Assembly: GCA_016987375.1 (NCBI GenBank)
Contig: PJRA01000018.1
Coordinates: 402,663 to 418,127 of the forward strand
Reading direction: 5' to 3'
Origin: Brachionus koreanus
Lineage: Eukaryota; Rotifera; Eurotatoria; Ploima; Brachionidae
Length of the DNA: 15,465 nucleotides
A model generated the notes under the pieces. That model was not told the DNA's origin, ran no database searches, and saw only the letters and a list, made by a program, of their open reading frames with translations. Below, one piece after another: positions 1 to 10,600 of the stretch. Position 1 is the first letter of the stretch; each line of letters starts with the position of its first letter. The translations under genes were made by a program, and so were the position numbers.

Positions 1-2219
1 AACTGACCGCTTATTTTGCTCCAGTTTTTTATTCTTCTAAATTTTTAATTTCAATCTCATTTTAATTCTTCAAAATAAGTAATTATTTATTTATTTGTTT
101 TAGACCCATTTTTCGGACTATTTAAAAAAATAAAAATACTGTACTTGTTTGAACGTTTTTTTGGCTCTAAAAGGCTTGTAGATAGCATAAAGAGGAATGA
201 CAAGCATTGATGAAAGTGCCATCAGCCAGCCGATCACTTCTCCCCACCACGGATACACATAGTCTTTGAGAGTGAACCTTTCATACTTAACCAAAGTAAA
301 CAAAGCAACTGATACGCACAAAAATGGCGTCAAATAAACCCAGCAAATTTTCCAAAATTTGCTCGGATAATAGCCGATCATTGAGTTTATGTCGTTGTAG
401 AAATTGTCCACTCCATAGAACCAGGAGACTGAAATGCACTCGAAAAACATCAAAGTCAACAGGGCCCATCCACTGCACGCGTATGTATTGAACATATTGA
501 ATATGTATATGCCTCCTTGGGTCACATTCGAAAGGCCAATTAAGTAGCTAATAAAGCAGACAACTGCGATGAATATTTCTTTTCGTTTTCTGAAATGTTG
601 AGGCCATTCGTCCATACATGCTGTCACAAATCCTTCAACAGTACAAAACTATTTTTGTTTTTGTTTTTTTTAAATTAAATTTAAATAAAAATTAATTTTA
701 TTTATTTTTTTTGTCTTTTTTAATATTTATTTACTTGACTATCTAAACCGATGAAAATAAGCATCAGAAAAAATAGAACAGACCATAGCGAAGAGAATGG
801 AAGCTGATTTATTGCATTCGGATAGGCCACAAATGCAAGACCTGGTCCCGAATCAGCAACAGCGTCTATTGTTGTGTGCGATTGTTTGGCCATAAAACCA
901 AGAACAGAAAATATAACAAATCCGGACAGCAAACAAGTGCCTTCATTGAATGCAGTCAATATAAGCGTATCTCTTTATTAAAGTTAAAATTAAAATTTTT
1001 TTTTGAAATTTTTTTCTTGCTCACCGATAACAATTGTTATCTCGCTTGTTATAGCTGCCGAGAGCAACTATGGCACCTACACCAAGTCCATATGAGAAAA
1101 ATATTTGTGTAGCTGCATCAATCCATACCTAATAAATTTAAATTAGAACAAAAGTCAAACATTTCAAATTTTTCAATATTTAAAAAAAAAAAAAAAAAAA
1201 AATTTTTTTCAATTATTTTCACATTGAACTATTAAGCTTATACTTAATATTACTTCTGAATTTGTGAGCTTGTCAAGCCTTGGTATGAACAGATATTTGA
1301 TTCCGTCCCATGCTCCATCCAACGTTAGTCCTTTGACCAAAAGTATGGCAAGCAACAAATAGGGAAATAATGAAGTGAAATAAACAACTTTTCCCGTCCA
1401 TTTAACTCCTTTCCAAATGCAAAAATAGCACAAAACCCATGCTACAAACAAAGCAGCAGCCAATTCGATTCGTATGCTTCCTTGATCTTCGATTCGACTT
1501 GTCTTCTGAAGTGCCTTGAGCCTTTCAAAATAAATATATACAAAAAAATACAACTTAATTTTTTTATTTTATTTTTGTATACTCCCAAAATTCTTGTGCA
1601 GACGAAACAGAATCATTGCCTATGTTTTCCAAATGAGTAAGATTATATGATGATATGCATTTGTCAGTATTCCAATAATTGTTGCACGTGGCCCACGGCA
1701 ATTCGAATGAAAACGAATGCCAAAAATAATAAATAGCCCATGCCAAAACCACAATGTAGTAAACATTTAGCCAAAATGCCATTATGACTGCAGCATAGCC
1801 GATTCCTTTAAAAATGGGACAAATTTTCCACACTCCTAGTACGCCTACATTTTGCGACTGACCCAGAGCCACTTCTAGAAAAAACATTGGAATTCCGCCA
1901 AATAGTAGTGTGAGTGTGTACGGAACCAGGAAAGCACCGCCACCATTTTTATAGCACAAATAGGGAAACCTTTTGAAAAAAATTATTTCTTTTATTTGAA
2001 AAAAACGAATTAAATTTAAATTTTCAAATTTTATTAAGCCTACCTCCACACATTGCCGAGGCCTTAAAAAAAAAAAAAAAACTTGAAATTTGAATTTAAA
2101 ATTAAACTGAAAAAAAAAATATTCAAATGACCTATTGCATAGCCAACACACGAGAGTATAAAATCCATTTTAGAACTCCATTGTTCACGTTTAGGCACTT
2201 GATGCTTTTCGTGTACCAT
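1..2219 (-). CDS. SLC6 Na+/Cl- dependent transporter, GABA-transporter-like (3' end off window)
   Basis: Exons in transcript order: 2219-2132, 2062-2044, 1969-1583, 1521-1254, 1128-1025, 972-735, 648-145 and probably 36-1. All introns are GT-AG and the phases agree, giving 536 codons plus about 12 at the edge. This is a 12-TM LeuT-fold symporter of the plasma membrane. TM1 carries the hallmark GYAIGLGNVWRFPY (residues 26-39), and [10 protein letters not shown] follows. The extracellular loop 2 cysteine pair ([10 protein letters not shown]) is present with two N-glycosylation motifs (NLT, NDS). Later blocks are [39 protein letters not shown] (Na2 site region, D366/S367), GLSNVTQGG and WFYGVDNFY. 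Gly rather than Asp in TM1 argues against a monoamine transporter; overall the match is best to GAT-1-type GABA carriers, but glycine, taurine or proline transport is possible. The ATG at 2217-2219 leaves a short N-terminus containing KREQW, as in the family (usually RETW); a further upstream exon cannot be excluded. Oddity: the Cl- site Ser is Cys (residue 302). Confidence 0.93.
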
Positions 2220-3319
2220 TTTTGAATTCAACAAGTCAAAAAAACAACAATAACAACAACAAAAATAGTTATATTATCTAGTTTTAAGCTAGTTTTACTT
2301 ATTAGAAGATAGGAAAATAAATAAATATATTTTAAACGATTGAGAAGAAAATAAGATATTAGCAGATGATGATTAAAGATAGATACATGAAAGTAGGAAT
2401 TTAATTTTAAGATAAAAGCTTTTCTAAAATCAAAATATGTTTTATTGAGAATAAATAAGACTCGTATTTCGATCAGCTTTGCATCTCTTTACATTTCTTC
2501 CAAAAATTAACAAAATTAAAATTATTTTATTTTAATAAACATCTTGTATAATTTAATTTAAATTTTAGAAACAAGATTTAAAAAAAATATATATATATAA
2601 AAAAATACAATGCTAATTAGATTGCAAAATAAACGCTTGAATGGCAAATTTTCTGATATTTAAATTACTCAACAAAAATTCTGCAGTCTATTTAATTACG
2701 ACTTCTTAAGAAAATTTTTTTTCATTTTTTTTTAAAGTTTTATAATCAAGAAAGAAAAGCTTATTTCAGACATAAAAAAATTACTAAGTTTTCTAATAAG
2801 TTCACCTTTTGTTTGTGCTAAACCAAAATTCGATTATGAATTTTCTTGGGTAAAAATAGATAATCAATTTATTTTATTTCGAGGTTTAATCAAATCAAGG
2901 TTCAACTTTTTGCTATGCTTGTTGAATAAAATATGCTCATTAGTATTTTTGGCTTCTTATAATCAAACAAAAATAAAATAAAATAAATTTCTAAAACTTG
3001 TTTTTTATTATGAGTCTGGCAAAAAGTTAATTTTTTTTGAATGTTTTTATAGAATAAAAAAAAATTTATTTTTAGTCAAGTTAATTTAGTCACACTAACC
3101 AAATCACTAATTATCAAAATTTAAACTAAATTGATTCTAATTTTAATTTTTTTAGTTCGATATTATAAAAAAAATTGCTCATATTAGCATTATTAGTATT
3201 TAAAATAATGCTTATATAAGCATCGGTATTTTAATGTGGGAAAAAAGCAAATTTTTTTTTAAATTCATTTTTTTCTTATTTAAATAAAAAAATTTTTTTT
3301 TTCTAAATTAAAAAATAAA
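2220..3319. other. AT-rich intergenic region between divergent genes
   Basis: This roughly 1.1-kb spacer lies between the SLC6 start (minus) and the GPLD1 start (plus), so both promoters should be here. It holds homopolymer A/T runs, a short (TA)n tract near 2588-2600 and a TATA-like palindrome near 3208-3223. I found no coding exon and no RNA gene in it. Confidence 0.6.
3208..3223 (+). promoter_or_regulatory. Candidate TATA element inside a perfect 16-bp palindrome
   Basis: ATGCTTATATAAGCAT is a perfect palindrome containing TATATAAG at 3213-3220, about 100 nt upstream of the GPLD1 ATG. The position suits a core promoter with a 5' UTR of about 75 nt. In such AT-rich DNA a TATA match alone is weak evidence. 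A similar stretch occurs again downstream of the gene at about 6231-6275. Confidence 0.35.
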
Positions 3320-6153
3320 ATGTCAATTTTTTTCTTATTAATTAATTTGTTTCTAACAATTTATCAAAGTCAGTCATGTGGAATCAGCACACATATTGAG
3401 ATAGCTCATCGTGCTGCGGCCCATTACGACCATTTGTTCGACCAAAATTTGAGTGCCAAAAAAGTCAGTTAATCAAACATAAAAATGCTGAATAGAAAAA
3501 AAATTAAAATTATTCATTTAAATTTAAATTAAAACAGCTTATTGAAAAATATCAGTCAGCTTTTCAAGGTAAAAAATCTACAGAATTAGAAAAATCTAAA
3601 GATTTTTTTTCTCCAAAGCTGGTAACCCATATCCGGACTCTTATTATCCAAGCATATGCAAAAAAGGAACATTGGCCGATGTTAGTGAAGACACACATTG
3701 GGTTCCATTTTTGAATGCTACAATTAAATACATTCAAAAAACCTATAAGCGACCGTTTAATGAAGTATGATTATTAAAATTTTACAGAGATAAAAGTAAT
3801 GAGAAAAAAATATTTTAATAGGATGCCCAACGCTTAATAGTGTTCACTCTTGGATACATAGTAAAATTGAAGTCTTTTTTAATTTCTATTTTTTTTTTCA
3901 AAAATGAAAATTTTACTAGTCTCATCAAATGGCAGATGTTACTTGGCACAGTCTTGGTGTGCAGCAAGGTTTTTTGTCTTCAATGGGCTATGTTAATTTT
4001 CACGGCTCGTTTAGTCAAGCGCACAGTGTGGGTGATTTTGGAGGCGATGTGGTAAATCAATTTGAACTTGACACCAAATATATCAGCGATCTAGGAGAAT
4101 GGTATGTCCCTTACAGCGATTTGTACAACATATATCAAGATTTGTATGGTGCTGAGAAAATAACCAAAGCAGACATAATCGAGTGTTCAAGCTTGTTATT
4201 TCTTGGCCGTTTAGGTGAACAAATTGCCGTGTCATTGCTTTATGCTGATTACTTTAAGAAAAGTGCCTTTATGACAGACAGATTGAATGATTTTTTTCTA
4301 GGCGGATTGGATGATATGGCTACAGTAAATTAAGAAAAAAATTTGATTTTTTTATTTAAAAAAAAATTTTTTTTTTTGCTTTTTTTTTTTCCAAAATCAG
4401 TGGACACAAATCTCTTGGAATAAATTTTTTTACATGCTTGAAAATGGGCTAGACAAATGTCAATTAGATCACAATATCATGTTTATTGATTGTAATGATA
4501 AAAAAAACAAACAAATAAATTCATCATCATCAAGCAGAAAGTATAAATCACATAAATCGATTGAAGCTGATTTAAAAAAAAAAGTTAATCTTGATTCAAC
4601 GCACTATGATCTTGATCAAACAGATCAAGGAGTTTACATAAGACCGAGTTTAAAATATAGGAATTATTTTAAATCAAATTTTGTGGACAATGTTGTTACA
4701 CAACAAGAGTCAAATTCAACTTATTATGTACTAAATGATAATGCTCAATTGGGTTGGTCAATGGCAACTGGTGATTTGGATAATAATGGACACGATGATT
4801 TGATAATTGGAGCTCCGGTTTATTCAGAGCTAAACTCGTACCAAAATGGAGCAGTGTTTGCACTCACATCTCAAATACCTTTGGAGAATTTAAATTTGCA
4901 AGAAAAAGCTAGCTTTGTCATTAAGCCACCGCCAGATGTAGTTAGCTCTCGATTTGGCCATTCTGTTGTCATACTAGACATTAATTTAGACGGATACAAT
5001 GACATTGTTGTATCAGCTCCATCTTATGATTTACACAACATAAAATATCAAGTATGATTATTTTTTTTACCTAAATAAAAACAAAAAAAAATTAAATAAT
5101 TTTATTTTAAAAAAAAAGGGCCAAGTTTTTATTTATTTTGGAGACAAAAATTTGTCTTATAGAGAACCAAATGTGACAATTTTTTGTCATAAATTTGAAT
5201 ATTGTAATCTTGGTTGGAAAATGTCAACTGGTGACGTTAATTTAGATGGCAAAAATGATTTGATTATAAGTTCACCATTTGCTGCTACATGTGCAGACCA
5301 ATGTGGATTTGTTTCTGTACTGTTTAGCAAAAATCAAATAAATTCCCAAATTGACATTGTCGATTCAGACTGGTTTCTAGTGGGAAAAATGGCCTATGAA
5401 TGGTTCGGTTTTTCATTAAAAGCAAAATATGGATATTTGATGATAGGTGCACCTCAGGCTAGAAAGTGCTATCGCACTGATTGCCAAATATCCGATCAGG
5501 ATATTCAATCAGTCGGCAGAGTGTATGTGTACAAGTATCCAAATCAAAAACAAGTACTAACACTGAATGGAAATGAAGAATGGGCTCAATTTGGTTACGA
5601 TTTTGATCTATCTTACCAGAACAAGAGGTTTGTAGTGGCCGTTTCATCGCCAACCGAAGACACCAAGCTAAATAGCTCGAATTCTTTTGATCTGAAAAGA
5701 GCAGGTGTTGTTCGCATAATTAGCTTAGCAATTGAACAACAAACATGCACATTATTGTCTGTGATTAAGAGTGATAGACCCTATTCGGCTTTTGGATCAA
5801 AACTTGTGTTTCATAAATACGAGAATGGAAAAGAAGAAAATTTGTTTATAAGTGCTCAAATGAGATCACAAAGTATTGTTCTTATTGACCATATACAAGA
5901 AGGAATGATATTTGAGTTCGAAGGAGGACGTGCTCTTTTGCAAAATTTCACTGATCAATGCTCTTTATTTGATCTTCATCCTTGTCCACTTAAACATTCA
6001 AAAGTATTTAGTACAACACAAATACGATCAAGATTTGGATTTGATTTTGTATTTCCAAAAGTAAACAACAAAACCATTCTAGCTGCTTCTTCAATTCATT
6101 CAAACAACCAAAAATCTAGATTGTCGGGACAAATAAAATTATTCAGTCTGTGA
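3320..6153 (+). CDS. GPLD1: Phosphatidylinositol-glycan-specific phospholipase D (GPI-PLD)
   Basis: Exons 3320-3463, 3538-3568, 3619-3764, 3822-3860, 3920-4324, 4401-5051 and 5119-6153 (stop TGA) join in frame to 816 residues, close to the roughly 840 of the mammalian enzyme. All six introns are GT-AG and 51-76 nt long. The enzyme hydrolyses the GPI anchor of membrane proteins and is normally secreted. Residues 1-19 form a hydrophobic signal peptide ending before CGISTHIEIAHRA. The zinc-dependent phospholipase domain (about 20-285) has the family blocks YPSICKKG, SEDTHWVPFLNA, HQMADVTWHSLG, FHGSFSQAHSVGDFGGD and FLGGLDDM, with the His-rich metal-site residues kept (H25, H30, H122, H130, H148, H155). 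A polar Ser-rich linker (about 286-315) leads to an integrin-like FG-GAP propeller with three full Ca2+ loops: D380-D388 (DLDNNGHDD), D448-D456 (DINLDGYND) and D511-D519 (DVNLDGKND), followed by more degenerate blades ending LSGQIKLFSL. It appears intact. Confidence 0.96.
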
Positions 6154-6168
6154 AGGAAAAAAATTTTA

Positions 6169-6174
6169 AATAAA
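6169..6174 (+). terminator. Polyadenylation signal AATAAA of GPLD1
   Basis: A canonical AATAAA lies 16 nt after the GPLD1 stop codon. The short 3' UTR this implies fits the compact gene style, but the motif is common by chance in this AT-rich sequence. Confidence 0.4.
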
Positions 6175-6596
6175 CAAATTTTTATTAAGTTTAAATTTTA
6201 TCAATTATCTTAAAAAAAAGAAAATTTTTAAGCATTTAAAACACTTTATATAAGCAGAGGCATATTTTCATGGTGATAATATTTAAAATTAAAAAAAATT
6301 TAAAAACCTTTTTGAATAGATAATTTTTGAACATTATAATTTTAATTATAGTTTAGTTAAGTTTAGTTTATTGAATAAATACAAATGGCACAATTGATGA
6401 CATACTATTATTTTTTCTTCTTTTTTTTGATCATTAATTTGATCATTAACTTCAATTTGACATTTTAAAATATAGATTTTCGAATTTTGTTTAGCATTTT
6501 TTTTTTGTATGCTAAAATAGAATACATAATCAAACAACATCAAGAAGCACTAGATTAAATGTGAAAAATATGCTATAAAATAAAATAAAATTTAAT
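6175..6596. other. AT-rich intergenic stretch
   Basis: It contains no convincing exon. It includes a stretch at about 6231-6275 that resembles the presumed GPLD1 promoter and a two-unit 12-bp tandem repeat at 6427-6450. The 65-codon open frame on the minus strand (6346-6543) is low-complexity Lys/Ile/Asn-rich and has no splice or family support. Confidence 0.5.
6427..6450. repeat. Two-unit tandem repeat (12-bp period)
   Basis: TTGATCATTAAT is followed directly by TTGATCATTAAC. Each unit contains the palindrome TTGATCA/TGATCA. No function can be assigned. Confidence 0.5.
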
Positions 6597-7226
6597 GCAG
6601 ACAGGACGCAATTTATTATTTTTGGAAGAAACTCAAAAATTATAGAAAGAAAGCCGAGGATGTACAATGAAAAGATAAAAATGGTTGAAAAAATAAAATA
6701 TCTTGATTTTCACCTAAACTCTAGAAACAAAAACAAAGATCAAATTGAAACTTGCATCAAATCAGCTTTTAAATCGTTGGTATCCATAATAAATTTCCAG
6801 TGTGAAAATCAAAAATAAAAATTCATCTCTACAAAGCATTTGTCAGATCTGTTCTGTTATATGAATTAGAAAATCATGCACTTTCAAAGCTGGAGATAAA
6901 AAAACTACCAATAGCAGAGAGCACAATGGTCGAAAAATTGATAAACAAATCTAATTATGGCCCTTGGTCTTGAAAAAATGGAGCAGAAGCTGATGAAAAA
7001 TAAATTAGCAATCCTAAAAAGACTTGGTAATAACGAAATAACAAAGAAAATACTGAACTAATCGAGTTTTGGGGAACTCGACTTGATTAAAGAAAATCAT
7101 GATACATTAACATTGAAATTAAAATTATAATAAGTGCTCAAACATATTTGTTAATTTTAATGTCTTATTTTTATTTACATTTTTTTACATCGCCTTAAAG
7201 CGGTAATTGAATAAATAAATAAATAA
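6597..7226 (+). mobile_element. Decayed non-LTR retrotransposon (LINE) 3' fragment
   Basis: From 6597 the plus strand reads as the thumb region that follows the catalytic box of LINE reverse transcriptases: TQFIIFG, then KIKYLDFHLNSRNKNKDQIE (family usually KYLG). After a stop and frame change at about 6815-6820 it continues as IHLYKAFVRSVLLYELENHA. After another frame change at about 6950 it reads ALGLEKMEQKLMKNKLAILK and RLGNNEITKK. The element ends in a CCTTAAAGCGG motif and an (AATA)n tail at about 7208-7226, as expected of a LINE 3' end. No endonuclease or YADD box is present, so the copy is 5'-truncated as well as frameshifted and stopped. It differs in sequence from the LINE at 9206-10199. 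Confidence 0.8.
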
Positions 7227-7626
7227 TATTAAAAAATCAAATATTAATTTTATAGTAAAGCTACAGATAAGAAAATTCGAATTTAAAATATTTGCACTGC
7301 ATTTGATAAAGATGATATCAAGGGTTTCTTAAGTAGCAAGGCTCTAAATTAATAACAATAGTCTTCCTTAAAATTTTTTTTGTTTAAATTTTTTTATTAG
7401 AGAATTTTTGAAGTTTTTTTTATTCAATAAAATTGATCAAAAATCAAAGTAGTTTGCTAATTTTTTAATTTTAAAAAATCTTATTGCGAACATACGTACT
7501 ACTGTCAAAATTTAAACAGTCAGCGCTGTTAAAAGTTCATTGAAATGCATAAATTTAAAGTAATTTTTAATAATACTTAAAAATTTGTTTTTTTTACTGT
7601 CAAAAATAAAAATTAAAAAAAAAATC
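7227..7626. other. AT-rich spacer between LINE tail and anoctamin 3' end
   Basis: This stretch lies downstream of the anoctamin stop on the minus strand. Minus-strand AATAAA hexamers occur at 7419-7424 and 7393-7398, about 205-235 nt past the stop, and could serve as poly(A) signals. Nothing else is recognisable. Confidence 0.4.
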
Positions 7627-10600
7627 TTATACACTGTCTTGAAGCTTAATTTCTTCAATTGTAGACCTGAACAAAGATCTCAAGCATTCATTATTTGACT
7701 TGGACTCCCAAATAGCTTTCTGAGCTTCGAAATTTTCTTTGTCCTTGAGCTCTTGCACTTCAGTAGGCACATCGGGTATGATAAAATCAATTAGAGAAGC
7801 CAAACCAAAAACAAAATGCTTGACAATTAAAAATTTAAAGTTTTAGATAATTTCTACATTTGAAAACAATTACTTCAAATATAAGCACAAATATTAATCT
7901 CGCACAAAAAATAATGTAAAAATCTCTGGTATATTCATACTTATCAGGTGATGTGTAAGGCTCACGAAAATCTTTATATCTTGGTAAAAAAAAAATTATT
8001 TTCTTTTTATTTTAACTGCATAAGCTGTAGAAGTAAACCTACCTGCATATTTCATTAGTGACATTTACAAAACCGAAATCGGTTAGATTTTTGTAAGAAA
8101 ACGCAAACTCAATGTAGCCATCTAGTGTGCCATTTGCATATCGGAAAAAAAATTGATACATAAACCGGGGCACAAATTCAGATGTAAATGCTATTATTAA
8201 GCCATTGGTAATCACAGCAATCCTAGTTATTCCTTTGATTATTGGAAGCCAAATGCGAATGTCTTTTTCCTTTCTGGGCACAGGTCTTTGCATAGTTCGA
8301 AGAAATTTCTTTGCATCTATTCGAATCTCGATAATGTTGTTGATATAGGAAAAGAGTGGAGCTAGTGGAAAAGAGACTGCAAACATGCAAATAAAGCCAA
8401 ATTGGATTACTTAAAACACGCAAAATAAATTTAAAATTAGAAAAAAGAAGAAATAATTGATTATTACTCATTTCTTGATATTCATCAAAAATTGATCCAG
8501 AACTCCATCTTTCAAGCGAATTATCTTTTTGCCACCGATTAGCTTCTTTTTCAACTCTATTTGATTTACGAGAGTACCATTTTTTAATAAGACTTAAATT
8601 AAAATTTTTTATTGCATTTTTTTTTTTATATAAAAAAAACCAAACAAAACATACGGTATTCCTATTTCAAATATGTTGTTTATTAATTGTTTTCCGGACA
8701 TGAAAATGAACACTTGAATTGTCAAATCGAACAGACATCCAGCTGGATGGCACTTGATTAACAAACAATGATGAATTAATTTACTTAAATTTTTTTTTTT
8801 TTTTTTTACTTTTTCTGAAAGATCATATTTATCTATTTTAATATTTAAATTTCTTTAAAATAAAAATTTAAATTCAAAATATATGCAAAATTAATCGGAA
8901 TGAGAAAAAAATTTAATTTACCTTCCTTTTAGAAAAGCTATGTAGAAAAGTGTACCATATGTGTTTACAAACTCAAATAGATAAACTTTAATGGCCAACG
9001 AGTCTTTGTAAATCGATTCTTTTTCGTGATATTCTGTAAATTAAAAAATTTCCTAAAATTTATTTTTTAAATTTTTTAAAATCTACATAGCATGCATTTT
9101 TTTTTATGTTTAAATTTTAAAAATTAATCAACTAAATTCAAGTCCTACAAATTTTTCACATTTTTAGTTTCATTTTTATTTAAATTACAAATATTTCACA
9201 TTAGAAAAAGTGTGGGTTTAGTGCTTGGTCCTCTCCTTTTCATCATTTTCATTAATTACATGTCGGAAGTTTGTAGTTCACTTTGTTAGCACTTTGTACG
9301 CGGACGATAGCATGTTAGCGAGGTCAGTGGTCTGTATAGAGGACTCGATAGAACTCCAGTCAGATCTGGACAGATTGAGAGTATGGTCTGACATTTGGCA
9401 AACTTAATTTAACGGAAAGAAGTGTGTCGTAATGCATTTCGGAGCAAACAACAGGAAATATGATAATCAACTTGGTGGCCTCATCTTAGAAAAGACAACG
9501 AAAGAACGCGATCTTGGCATTATCGTAACTTCTGACCTCAAGTCAAGTGAACAGGCAAAACGAGCAGTGGCAAGAGCAACAATTGTGGCAAGTCGAATAT
9601 GACTCCTTTTTAAATACTTTTCTTTAAAGTTGGTTGACCTTCTTTTCAAGTCTTTTGTTCGACCTCATTTGGAGTTTGCAGTAGGAGCCTGGAATCCCTA
9701 TCGAAGAAGCGATATAGATCTCCTCGAGTTACATTCATAAATTCATAAAATGGAGATCAAAAGCTTGCTTCGGATGGTCTAGACAGCCCGGCGGGGAACA
9801 CAAGAACTTGTCATAAAGGAATTGAGAGACAGCTGATCTGCAATTGTGGAAAACGACAAAACTTTTTTACAAACCGTACTGCGGGAAATTGGAACACTCT
9901 GGATGTGGTGACTAAGAGTGTAACAAATACTAACATTTTTAAAAATAGAATCGACAAATTACTTAATTTCTTATAAAAATTCTTTTTTTTTTTCAGTTAA
10001 ATTAATTGCTCTAGGAATAGGATATGTTAAAAAAAAGGAGAGAAAAGTGTATTTATAAAAATGTAAAAATAAGTCTATTAAAAATAGCTTATTTAAAAAT
10101 TTGCTGGAGGCTGTTATAGTGGGGCGTCTACGTACGCAAACACTTGGAGACCAAAGTCTCCCACAGCATTTATTATACTACTATTACTACTACTACTAGA
10201 TAAAGCAATAAAAGTGTAATTTGGAAAGTTTTTCAAAATTGAAAAAATTTAATGTGTTAATCAGTTAAATAAATGCCAAAAAGACTCTTTATCCAACAAA
10301 AAAGCCGAGATTAATTTTGACAAAATCAAAAAAATTTACAAATTTTTTAATGGTATTATTTAAACTTATTCAAATATTTTAATTTTAGCATATAGTCATT
10401 GAATTGATCATCAATTTCAAGATTTCTATTTACGGCATTGTGAATTTTCATGCAACACTTCCAATACTAACAATAAAAAAATCTTTTGCATGTATGTATG
10501 AACATAACAAATTTTTGACTATTGGAACAAAACTTAAAAGATTTTCTACTGTTTGCATTGGAAGTTTTGAAAGAAATTTCACAATGCCTCTATTTACTTT

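Noticed and set aside
118..144. 27-nt intron in SLC6 (GTACAG...AAATAG)
   Set aside because: Well below the shortest other intron here (about 45 nt); the 108-nt alternative or read-through is more plausible.
876..1112. 78-codon plus-strand ORF
   Set aside because: Opposite strand of SLC6 exons 5 and 6 and the intron between them; no independent support.
3840..4055. 71-codon plus-strand ORF
   Set aside because: Reads through the 59-nt GPLD1 intron 3861-3919 in a non-coding frame.
6346..6543. 65-codon minus-strand ORF
   Set aside because: Low-complexity Lys/Ile/Asn/Gln composition, no splice context and no conserved motif.
8223..8471. 82-codon minus-strand ORF
   Set aside because: Runs through the intron at 8410-8467 in the wrong frame across true anoctamin exons 13-14.
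9467..9649. 60-codon minus-strand ORF
   Set aside because: Antisense shadow of the LINE reverse-transcriptase frame on the plus strand.
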